A stretch of 64,000 nucleotides of DNA from Agrobacterium tumefaciens. Its GTDB lineage: Bacteria > Pseudomonadota > Alphaproteobacteria > Rhizobiales > Rhizobiaceae. The position numbers and the translations under genes are program-made. The first letter of the stretch is position 1, and each line of letters begins with the position of its first letter. Below, piece by piece: positions 55,991 to 64,000 of this stretch. The notes under the pieces are model-generated. The model saw only the letters and a program-made list of their open reading frames with translations, was not told the DNA's origin and ran no database searches. The DNA is taken from positions 1,302,001-1,366,000 of the forward strand of contig CP048485.1 of assembly GCA_025560025.1 (NCBI GenBank), given 5' to 3'.

Positions 55991-57601
55991 CTATTCAAGG
56001 AAACTGGAGGGGTTCACCGGCGTCGCATCCTTGCGAACTTCGAAGTGAACCTGCGGACGCTTAGCGCTGCCCGTCATGCCCGATGTAGCGATCGTCTGGC
56101 CGCGCTGTACTTTCTGGCCACGCTGCACGTCGAGATTGGCGGCGTTGCCGTAAACCGTGACCTTGCCGTCGTCGTGGCGCACCAGCACGGTGTTGCCGAG
56201 CTGCTTCAGGCCGTTGCCTGCATAGATGACCACGCCGTTTTCAGCGGCCTTGATCGGCGTGCCTTCGGGAACCGAGATGTTGATGCCATCGTTGCGGCTG
56301 CCTTCGACATTGTCGCCGAAATTGTTGATGACAGCACCGCGGACCGGCCAGCGATATTTGCCGATGCCCGTGGATTCCGGTGCGACGGAAGCCATGTCGG
56401 ACTTCTTCTCGATATCGCTGACGCTTGCCGTGGCGGCGGGTGCCGACGGTGCAGTCGCGGCAGCAGCAGGCGCCTTGTAAGGTTCCGGCTTGGCGGATGC
56501 GGTTTCGACTGCCTTGGCCGCTTCCTTGGCGGGAACGGAGGCTGTCTTGATACCGTCGGTGCCGGCGCCCGGCATGGCAAGCGTCTGGCCGACACGGATG
56601 CTCTCGTTGGAAATGCCGTTGGCGGCTTTCAGTGCGGCAACCGATACGCCGTTTTCACGGGCGATTTTCGCCAGGCTGTCACCCGGCTGAACCTTGTAAC
56701 CGCCGCTTGGCGGCAAGGGCTTGCCACCGGGAGGCGTGAGCTTGCCGGCATCAGAGGAAACCTTGTCACGGGCCGCCGCCTGCGACGGCAGCACGGCCAC
56801 ATTCCCCTCGGGGCTGCGCAGCGGTGTCGGCTGGTCGCCATTGCGGTTAAGCGCGATGTTGCCGGCCGCATCCTTGGCGGCGTTGCGAACCTGACCGAAT
56901 TTCGGAATGAGGATCGACTGGCCGGCCTGCGCCGAAGAGGCTGTCTTCAGACCATTGACCCGCAGCAGTTCCTTTTCAGGAACGCCGTAGCGGTTGGAAA
57001 GGGTCGTGATGCTTTCACCGGGACGCAGCGTCACCGAGGAAGCGCCATCCGTATGCCAGCCATTCTTGTCGGAGCGGACGGTTGCGGTGGTGAGATTGTC
57101 GGCGACGGGAACGGCGGCCTGCTGCGCTGGCGCTGCGGGAGACGGCGCGGCCTGTCGCTGTGCGGATGGGAAGGGCTGGGCCATGGCTTCGTTGCGCGTC
57201 GCCGGATCGCGGCTCGCCACCGCCGTCGGCGCCGACAGTTCGGAGCGCTGAACCGGAGAGGCGGAGGCCGAGCGGGCCGTGGAAGGCTGCACGTTGCCGC
57301 CATAACCGCCGGACTGCGGATAGGAGTTGCCAGCCATGTTCTGGTTGGCATAACCGCCCTGCGGCGCGGCAGAGGCGTAACCGCCATTCATGTCGCCCTG
57401 CGGAACAGGAGCCTGCCCGTAAGCACCGCCACCCTGCCGGGTTGGAATTGACGCCGTCGTCATCTGATCCGGTCCACTGGAAAAGAGGCCGCTGAACCGC
57501 GTTGCATCCGAGCTACAGCCCGTTGCGACGCTTGCCAGCAATGCCGCTGCGAACATTTTTGCGACTGATTTTCCGATTTTAGACGAATGTCTCATACGCA
57601 T
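55991..57601 (-). CDS. nlpD: NlpD/DipM-like lipoprotein with LysM repeats and degenerate M23 domain
   Basis: About 536 residues. A basic start, hydrophobic core (MFAAALLASVATG) and lipobox Cys29 make a lipoprotein signal. Two LysM modules lie at about 190-234 and 301-344, separated by Ala/Pro/Gln-rich linkers. The C-terminal LytM/M23 domain (416-532) has lost the zinc ligands: N437 and N441 replace the usual H and D, N486 replaces the second H; only H519 in QVHFEVR is left. So it should not cut peptidoglycan but, like EnvC/NlpD, activate an amidase. Neighbours pcm and surE support nlpD. Start is uncertain: codons at 57670 (TTG), 57640 or 57595 are alternatives. Confidence 0.85.
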   Translation of the reverse strand: MRMRHSSKIGKSVAKMFAAALLASVATGCSSDATRFSGLFSSGPDQMTTASIPTRQGGGAYGQAPVPQGDMNGGYASAAPQGGYANQNMAGNSYPQSGGYGGNVQPSTARSASASPVQRSELSAPTAVASRDPATRNEAMAQPFPSAQRQAAPSPAAPAQQAAVPVADNLTTATVRSDKNGWHTDGASSVTLRPGESITTLSNRYGVPEKELLRVNGLKTASSAQAGQSILIPKFGQVRNAAKDAAGNIALNRNGDQPTPLRSPEGNVAVLPSQAAARDKVSSDAGKLTPPGGKPLPPSGGYKVQPGDSLAKIARENGVSVAALKAANGISNESIRVGQTLAMPGAGTDGIKTASVPAKEAAKAVETASAKPEPYKAPAAAATAPSAPAATASVSDIEKKSDMASVAPESTGIGKYRWPVRGAVINNFGDNVEGSRNDGINISVPEGTPIKAAENGVVIYAGNGLKQLGNTVLVRHDDGKVTVYGNAANLDVQRGQKVQRGQTIATSGMTGSAKRPQVHFEVRKDATPVNPSSFLE

Positions 57602-57902
57602 GACTCGATCTACACTGACGCCAACCCGCCGCATCGACATGCGATCCGGCACAAACTTCACTTCTTGCAAGGCCCATTTCCCGAGGTGGGGAAAACCATG
57701 CGTCGATGTTTATGATTAAAGCGCGTTAGTGTTACCACGCCGTTAAAACGTTAAGCCGTTTGGCGCTTTTTTGACACTTCGATAACCATGACGAAAACGA
57801 TGCGCGTCATGTCTGAACAATAATAATAATGAAAATCAAACAGTTGTTGTAATTTAGAACTTTCGAAGACAAAAATGGAACGTCTTCAAAATTTTCATTT
57901 TG
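57602..57902. other. 301-bp interval between pcm and nlpD-like gene
   Basis: No gene. AT-rich, with AATAATAATAATG near 57820 and a small GAAGAC...GTCTTC inverted repeat at 57865-57887. The interval suggests the nlpD-like gene has its own promoter and is not simply read through from pcm. Confidence 0.4.
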
Positions 57903-58556
57903 TTACAAATGACGCGCAATATGGGTGCTGAGCGGCAGATAGGGCGCTTCGAAGAGCTCTTCCTTTTCGAAGCGGCTGCCGGTCTTGGAAAAGCGCGTCA
58001 TCACGCAGCGATCATCGTCAAGGATGATCGGCGCGATCATCATGCCGCCGGAGACGATCTGTTCGGCGAAAAAGCGGGGCATGGTGGTAAAGGCCGCCGT
58101 GGAGACGATGCGGTCGAAGGTGCCCTCGCCCACAAGCCCGTTGCTGCCATCCGCCTGGCGGATCACGACATTGCGGATGGAAAGATCATCCAGACAGTTC
58201 TGTGCCTGCTGCACCAGCGTCCTGTAACGCTCCAGCGAAAAGACGCGCTCCACCCGACGCGCGATGATCGCCGTCATGAAACCGCTGCCGGTGCCGATTT
58301 CCAGCACGCGCTGGCCCGGCTTCAATTGCAAGCGGGCAAGGATTTTGACAGCCATGTCGGCGCCTTCCATGAAGGCGCCGCAGTCGATCGGGATCGTCCG
58401 GCTGGAATAGGCATCGGCCGCAAATTGCGGCGGCACGAATTTGGAGCGCGGCGTCTGCTCCACCGCCGTCAAAAGGTCGAGGTCGGAAATCCCCTCGCCT
58501 CTCAGCCGGAGAACGAGAGCGGCAAAACCTTCCTTTTCGACCATGGCAGATTTCAA
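57903..58556 (-). CDS. pcm: Protein-L-isoaspartate O-methyltransferase
   Basis: A 217-residue SAM-dependent enzyme that repairs isoaspartyl residues in ageing proteins. The SAM site [16 protein letters not shown], the start ESSIDL-type region replaced here by [17 protein letters not shown] and the end [16 protein letters not shown] are family-typical. It overlaps the surE stop codon (ATGA), reproducing the surE-pcm coupling known from E. coli. Confidence 0.93.
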   Translation of the reverse strand: MKSAMVEKEGFAALVLRLRGEGISDLDLLTAVEQTPRSKFVPPQFAADAYSSRTIPIDCGAFMEGADMAVKILARLQLKPGQRVLEIGTGSGFMTAIIARRVERVFSLERYRTLVQQAQNCLDDLSIRNVVIRQADGSNGLVGEGTFDRIVSTAAFTTMPRFFAEQIVSGGMMIAPIILDDDRCVMTRFSKTGSRFEKEELFEAPYLPLSTHIARHL

Positions 58557-59323
58557 TCGGCGACTCCGAATCCAAGCGCTTGCGCAACCCGATCCTTGAC
58601 CGTGTAATCCGTCAGGTCAAGCTTTAGCGGCGTGACCGAAATTTTGCCGTGCTTCAAGGCGTGGATATCCGTGCCTTCGCGGAACGTGCCGAGACGCTCG
58701 CCGAAACGCAGCCAGTAATAGGGGAAACCACGGCCGTCCTGGCGTTCTTCCACCGTCAGGCCGAAATCGAGCTTGCCCTGCCCGGTCACGGACACGCCCT
58801 GCACATCCTTGGGCGCACAATTGGGAAAATTGAGATTGAGGAAGGTGCCATCAGGCAGATCGACATTCATCAGCTTGCGCAGCAGGTCCGGTGCATAGGT
58901 CTCGGCGACTTCCCACGGCACGACACGGCCTTCGGCATGGCTGAAGGCCTGGCTGAGCGCGAAGGACCGCACGCCCTGCAGCGTGCCTTCGATGGCACCC
59001 GCAATCGTGCCGGAATAGGTCACGTCATCGGCCATGTTGGCGCCGGCATTGACACCCGACAGCACGAGGTCGGGCTTCTCAGGCAGAACTTCGCGAATGC
59101 CCATGATGACGCAATCGGTCGGTGTGCCGCGCAGCGCATAATGCTTGTCGGAAACTTTTCGCAGGCGCAGCGGTTCGGAAAGCGTCAGCGAATGAGCAAG
59201 ACCGCTCTGATCGGTCTCGGGCGCGACGATCCAGACATCGTCGGACAGCGTGCGGGCGATACGCTCCAGCACGGCCAGACCCTCGGCGTGAATACCGTCG
59301 TCATTCGTCAGCAAAATCCGCAT
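58553..59323 (-). CDS. surE: 5'/3'-nucleotidase SurE
   Basis: A 256-residue survival protein that dephosphorylates nucleoside monophosphates and polyphosphate. [20 protein letters not shown] (metal site DD), [18 protein letters not shown] and ALS-type segments are present. Two ATGs are possible: 59329 lies directly on the GGAGAG ribosome site, while 59323 has proper spacing and matches the family start, so 59323 is chosen. Co-transcribed with pcm. Confidence 0.95.
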   Translation of the reverse strand: MRILLTNDDGIHAEGLAVLERIARTLSDDVWIVAPETDQSGLAHSLTLSEPLRLRKVSDKHYALRGTPTDCVIMGIREVLPEKPDLVLSGVNAGANMADDVTYSGTIAGAIEGTLQGVRSFALSQAFSHAEGRVVPWEVAETYAPDLLRKLMNVDLPDGTFLNLNFPNCAPKDVQGVSVTGQGKLDFGLTVEERQDGRGFPYYWLRFGERLGTFREGTDIHALKHGKISVTPLKLDLTDYTVKDRVAQALGFGVAD

Positions 59324-59392
59324 GTTCATCTCTCCACTGCTACGCCCTCGGGAAAGGACTAATATTGTCTCTCATGGACGCATCCCCATGAC

Positions 59393-59505
59393 CGTCATGC
59401 CGGACTTGATCCGGCATCCAGCCGACGCGCCTCCGCGCGGCGGGAAAAACCTCTTCAGCCCAAGGACTTGGGCTGGCTGGATTCCGGCTCAAGGCCGGAA
59501 TGACA
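59393..59505. repeat. REP-like palindromic repeat, copy 8
   Basis: Left arm CGTCATGCCGGACTTGATCC, centre with AGCCCAAGGACTTGGGCT, right arm ATTCCGGCTCAAGGCCGGAA TGAC. As in copy 7 the arms are of two subtypes. It fills most of the 206-bp gap between surE and serS. Confidence 0.8.
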
Positions 59506-59529
59506 GAGGCGTCTTCAGGAGCCTGACAA

Positions 59530-60813
<1,284 letters not shown>

Positions 60814-60917
60814 CGTCGTTCCAGACTGTTGTTGGCCGCCCGTGTTTTATCAGCAAAACGCCGGGCGAAGGGCCCGGCGCGAGGAAATTAAATGAGCGGG
60901 AAGACCGTGGCGAAGCG

Positions 60918-61721
60918 TCAGGTCTCTTCCAGCTCCGTGCTTTTGGATTCCGCCGCACGTTTCCTCTCCACGAGTCGAGCCATGTAGATGGAAATCTCGT
61001 AGAGAATGATCGCAGGCAGCGCAAGACCGATCTGGGACATCGGATCGGGCGGCGTCAGCACGGCCGCGACCACGAAGGCCATGACGATGGCGAACTTGCG
61101 CTTCTCGCGCAGCCAGTCGCTGGTCAGAAGCCCGACGCGGGCCAGAAGCGTGGTAACCACCGGCAGCTGGAACACCAGACCGAAGGACAGAACCAGCGTC
61201 ATGATGAGGCTGAGATATTCCGACACCTTCGGCATCAGCGAAATCGCCACCTCGCCATCCTCGGGCAATTGCTGCATGGCGAGGAAGAACCACATGACCA
61301 TGGGCGTGAAGAAGAAATAGACGAGCGCCGCACCGATGAGGAAAAGGATCGGCGACGCGATCAGAAACGGCAGGAAAGCGGCGCGCTCATTCTTGTAAAG
61401 ACCGGGGGCCACAAACTTGTAGAGCTGCGAGGCGATTACCGGAAAGGAGATCACCATGGCGCCGAACATCGCAACCTTGATCTGCGTGAAGAAGAATTCC
61501 TGGGGCGCGGTATAGATCAGCGACGATTTCGTCACATCCAGCCCGGCCCAGATAACCGCCCACTTGTAAGGAATGACGAGCAGGTTGAAGAGATGTTTGG
61601 CAACGGCGAAACAGCCGATGAAGGCGATGAAGAATGCGCCGAGCGCCCAGATCAGCCGCGTGCGCAACTCCATGAGATGCTCGATCAGCGGCTGCGGCTT
61701 ATCCTCGATGTCCCCGCTCAT
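60918..61721 (-). CDS. tatC: Twin-arginine translocase subunit TatC
   Basis: A 267-residue polytopic protein with six membrane helices. It recognises the twin-arginine signal peptides together with TatB. Markers: LIEHLMELRTRLIWALGAFF, YTAPQEFFFTQIKVA, FVAPGLYKNER and LTPPDPMSQIGLALP. The start overlaps the tatB stop by 4 bp (ATGA). Tail is charged (ERKRAAESKSTE). Confidence 0.96.
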   Translation of the reverse strand: MSGDIEDKPQPLIEHLMELRTRLIWALGAFFIAFIGCFAVAKHLFNLLVIPYKWAVIWAGLDVTKSSLIYTAPQEFFFTQIKVAMFGAMVISFPVIASQLYKFVAPGLYKNERAAFLPFLIASPILFLIGAALVYFFFTPMVMWFFLAMQQLPEDGEVAISLMPKVSEYLSLIMTLVLSFGLVFQLPVVTTLLARVGLLTSDWLREKRKFAIVMAFVVAAVLTPPDPMSQIGLALPAIILYEISIYMARLVERKRAAESKSTELEET

Positions 61722-62437
61722 GCTTCATCCTTTTTGGGCTTTGCAGCCTTTGTTCTTGCCGGTTTGGCCGGCTTGGCTTCTACCACCGCCTTCTCCGCCG
61801 CCGTTTTCTTGACGGCAGCCTTCTTGACGACGGCCTTCGCGGCAGGCTTCGAAACAGCAGATTCTTCAGGCGCTTCGACAGCCTTGCTGCGCACGGTGCG
61901 TTTCGGCTTGGCGGCCACCGCCTCGGCTTCGACGGTCGCAACCGATTTCGCACGCGCGCGTTTCGGTTTTTCTTCCGCTGCCGCAACTGCGGCAACCGGC
62001 GCAGATGCCGCAGGTGCGGAGGCCGCGACAGGCGGCGCATCCGGAAGCTTCATCTCGGGCTCGGGCACGCTGACCAGCGGCGCAACCGGCTCGCTCGTCG
62101 CCGGTGCTGCTGTCGAAGACAGGGAATCAGGTGCAGCCGTCGCCTTCTGGAGATCGGACTTGATCTCGTTTCCGAGCTGGCGAAGTGGGTTCATCGCGTC
62201 GCGCAGCGAATTGGTCGGATTGAGATTGCGGACATCCGAGATCGTCTGCCGCACATCGTCCATATCAGCCTCTTTCAAGGCCTCATCGAACTGCGTGCGG
62301 AATTCCCCCGCCATCTTGCGAAGGCCGGCCATCGTTTTACCGAAGGCGCGGATCATGGGCGGCAAGTCTTTCGGTCCGACGACCACGATCAGCACGACCG
62401 CAATCACCAGAAGCTCGCTCCAGCCGATATCAAACAT
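61718..62437 (-). CDS. tatB: Twin-arginine translocase subunit TatB
   Basis: A 239-residue protein. It begins MFDIGWSELLVIAVVLIVVV, the single TatB membrane helix, followed by GPKDLPPMIRAFGKTMAGLR and an amphipathic helix. The C-terminal 150 residues are a long Pro/Ala then Lys/Ala-rich tail (KAVVKKAAVKKTAAEK), longer than in E. coli. Start set at the ATG at 62437; the codon before is TTG. Confidence 0.93.
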   Translation of the reverse strand: MFDIGWSELLVIAVVLIVVVGPKDLPPMIRAFGKTMAGLRKMAGEFRTQFDEALKEADMDDVRQTISDVRNLNPTNSLRDAMNPLRQLGNEIKSDLQKATAAPDSLSSTAAPATSEPVAPLVSVPEPEMKLPDAPPVAASAPAASAPVAAVAAAEEKPKRARAKSVATVEAEAVAAKPKRTVRSKAVEAPEESAVSKPAAKAVVKKAAVKKTAAEKAVVEAKPAKPARTKAAKPKKDEA

Positions 62438-62490
62438 CAATACGCTCCCGAGACCCTAGCGCCGGTCTCAAAACAAGCGGCACAGGCCGC

Positions 62491-62697
62491 TTACTTGATC
62501 TCGTCAGCCTTGTGGTCGACAGTCTTCGCATTGGCATCGGCCGGCGGCGGCGTCTGGTCTTCGTCGGACATGCCCTTCTTGAAGCTCTTGATGCCCTTCG
62601 CAACATCACCCATCAATTCCGGAATCTTGCCACGTCCGAAAAGGACGAGAACGATCACCAGAACGATGAGCCAATGCCACACACTAAAAGAACCCAT
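62491..62697 (-). CDS. tatA: Twin-arginine translocase subunit TatA
   Basis: A 68-residue pore-forming subunit: [20 protein letters not shown] helix, then [22 protein letters not shown] (amphipathic helix with the FGxxKxPxL-type motif) and a short acidic tail. It is the first of tatA-tatB-tatC; gaps are 53 bp and an overlap. Confidence 0.95.
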   Translation of the reverse strand: MGSFSVWHWLIVLVIVLVLFGRGKIPELMGDVAKGIKSFKKGMSDEDQTPPPADANAKTVDHKADEIK

Positions 62698-62826
62698 AAC
62701 TGAAACTCCTGAATTTCGCTTTCAGACGATGTAAGATGTTTGAAAGGCTTTTTCAAACAACAAATTGTCGCTTCAACGGGGAGTGAACATAAAGTTTTTG
62801 CGTCTTGTCGCCAGTAAGACGGTCAA

Positions 62827-63561
62827 TCATTCATCGCCATCGCCGCCGCCGGGCGCAAGCAGGCCCAGTTCTTCCAGATCGAGCTGCGTGATCGGGTCTT
62901 CGTCCTCACGCAATTCATCGCTCATCATCGGCAGGGGCACTCCGAAATTGGATGGAATTCGGCCAGAAAGCAGCCCTGCCCCCTTCAGCTCTTCAAGCCC
63001 CGGCAGGTCGCGCAATTCCTCAAGGCCGAAATGATCGAGAAACTCCACCGTGGTGCCGATCGTCACCGGCCTGCCAGGCGTACGCCTGCGGCCCCTGAAA
63101 CGCACCCAACCCGCTTCCATCAGCACATCAAGCGTGCCGCGCGAGGTCTGCACGCCGCGAATTTCCTCGATTTCGGCGCGTGTCACCGGCTGATGATATG
63201 CGATAATCGCCAGAACTTCCAGCGCCGCGCGCGACAGCTTCTTCGGCTCCTTCTCCTCCGTGCGGATGACGAAGGAAAGATCGCCCGCCGTGCGAAAAGC
63301 CCATTGCCCGCCGACCTGCACGAGATTGACGCCTCGATCACCATAGGCGGCCTTGAGCCGGTGCAGAATGGCTGCGACATCCATGCCGCGTGGCAGGCGC
63401 TCGGCAATGAACCCCACCGAAACCGGCTCGGCCGAAGCAAAAACCAAGGCCTCGGTGATCCGCTCGGCTTCCTTCAGCTGCCGTTCGGAAAATACCGTGG
63501 GTTCGAATCCCACCCCATCTGTCACGATCGCCGCTTCGCCGGTCTCGTCGTCATTCGTCAT
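62827..63561 (-). CDS. scpB: Segregation and condensation protein B
   Basis: A 244-residue winged-helix protein that binds the SMC partner ScpA. The core RITEALVFASAEPVSVGFIA, AALEVLAIIAYHQPVTRAEI and RGTLDVLMEAGWVRFRGRRR is intact. Start at 63561 (MTNDDETGEAAIVTDG); it overlaps the scpA stop. The acidic C-terminus ends in GGGDGDE. Confidence 0.95.
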   Translation of the reverse strand: MTNDDETGEAAIVTDGVGFEPTVFSERQLKEAERITEALVFASAEPVSVGFIAERLPRGMDVAAILHRLKAAYGDRGVNLVQVGGQWAFRTAGDLSFVIRTEEKEPKKLSRAALEVLAIIAYHQPVTRAEIEEIRGVQTSRGTLDVLMEAGWVRFRGRRRTPGRPVTIGTTVEFLDHFGLEELRDLPGLEELKGAGLLSGRIPSNFGVPLPMMSDELREDEDPITQLDLEELGLLAPGGGDGDE

Positions 63562-64000
63562 TATCAGTCCTTTCGGCATTCACGGCGCGATCGTCTCTCT
63601 CGCTCCTGCGCATATAGATGGGCTTGAAGGCGCCCTCCTGACGAATTTGCAGCGACCCCTCGCGCACCAGTTCCAGCGAGGCGGCAAACGCGCTGGCGAT
63701 GGCCGTTACCCGCATGGCGGGGTCGGGCACATATTGCAGCAGATAGTGATCGAGCACGGTCCATTCACCGACATCGCCGAGCAGATTGGTCAAGAGCTCC
63801 CGCGCCTCCACCAGCGACCAGACCTGCCGTTTTTCAATCGTGACCTGGGTGATGGCCTGCCTTTGCCGCAGATTGGCGTAGGCGCTCAGGAGATCGTAGA
63901 GATTTGCCTCGTAGGCGGAGCGGTTGATATGCGGAATATGCTCCGGCGCGCCCCGGGCGAAAACATCACGGCCGAGCTGGGCGCGGTTGACGAGGCGTTC
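63551..64000 (-). CDS. scpA: Segregation and condensation protein A (partial)
   Basis: The C-terminal 149 codons are inside the window; the gene continues past the right edge. The part seen (LVNRAQLGRDVFARGAPEHI, NLYDLLSAYANLRQRQAITQ, VRVTAIASAF-type helix region, REGSLQIRQEGAFKPIYM) is the kleisin C-terminal winged helix that caps SMC. It overlaps scpB by 11 bp. Confidence 0.92.
   Translation of the reverse strand, partial: ERLVNRAQLGRDVFARGAPEHIPHINRSAYEANLYDLLSAYANLRQRQAITQVTIEKRQVWSLVEARELLTNLLGDVGEWTVLDHYLLQYVPDPAMRVTAIASAFAASLELVREGSLQIRQEGAFKPIYMRRSERDDRAVNAERTDNDE

Overview
The window is a 64 kb piece of a GC-rich alphaproteobacterial chromosome, most probably Agrobacterium (Rhizobiaceae, biovar 1 type). 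The reasons are: malic enzyme fused to a phosphotransacetylase-like domain, small arginine-rich DUF1127 proteins, the scpA-scpB-tatABC-serS-surE-pcm order, a B12-riboswitch-controlled bluB, and many rhizobial-type intergenic palindromes. Nothing indicates a phage, plasmid, insertion sequence or CRISPR array. Almost everything is core chromosome, with a few accessory patches.

Layout. 1-6.6 kb: start of a STAS/MlaE-type permease, dipeptide epimerase, LpxH-like phosphoesterase, malic enzyme, DUF2865 protein. 6.6-8.7 kb: an accessory pair, an unrecognised 219-residue protein and a trypsin-fold protease without signal peptide, behind a promoter that carries a perfect 17-bp palindrome at the expected transcription start. 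8.8-16.1 kb: riboswitch-bluB, a TolB-like propeller, a VOC protein, nadE, an LtaS/OpgB-like phosphoglycerol transferase, DUF1003. 16.1-26 kb: sthA, an exported beta-rich protein, a nitrilase-fold protein that appears to have lost two catalytic residues, tig, tRNA-Leu, two DUF1127 genes, trmFO. 26-28.4 kb: an orphan TadE/TadE/TadG-like operon. 29-34.3 kb: frmA, then an acyl carrier protein / AMP ligase / PLP decarboxylase / putative acetyltransferase cluster of unknown product. 34.3-39.6 kb (minus strand): pabB, tgt, queA, two cyclophilins, coaD. 39.8-40.4 kb: three tiny membrane-protein genes preceded by two matching 11-bp-phased boxes. 40.7-47.8 kb: PpiD-like chaperone, trpD-trpC-moaC-moeA, a GGDEF protein. 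48-55.7 kb: FMN split-barrel protein, CPA2 antiporter, DUF971, then moaA-EamA-MFS-mobA-mobB. 56-64 kb (minus strand): nlpD-like, pcm, surE, serS, tatC, tatB, tatA, scpB, scpA (cut by the right edge).

Functional themes. Molybdenum cofactor synthesis is spread over two clusters (moaC-moeA and moaA/mobA/mobB). queA-tgt make queuosine tRNA. The surE-pcm-nlpD order known from enterobacteria is kept without rpoS. Tat export genes sit beside the scpAB condensin partners.

The best leads for something undescribed are the protease pair (7.0-8.7 kb), the carrier-protein cluster (30.2-34.3 kb), the small membrane genes with their shared boxes (39.7-40.4 kb), and the apparently inactive nitrilase homologue (19.7-20.7 kb). 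All calls come from reading the sequence; no database search was run.
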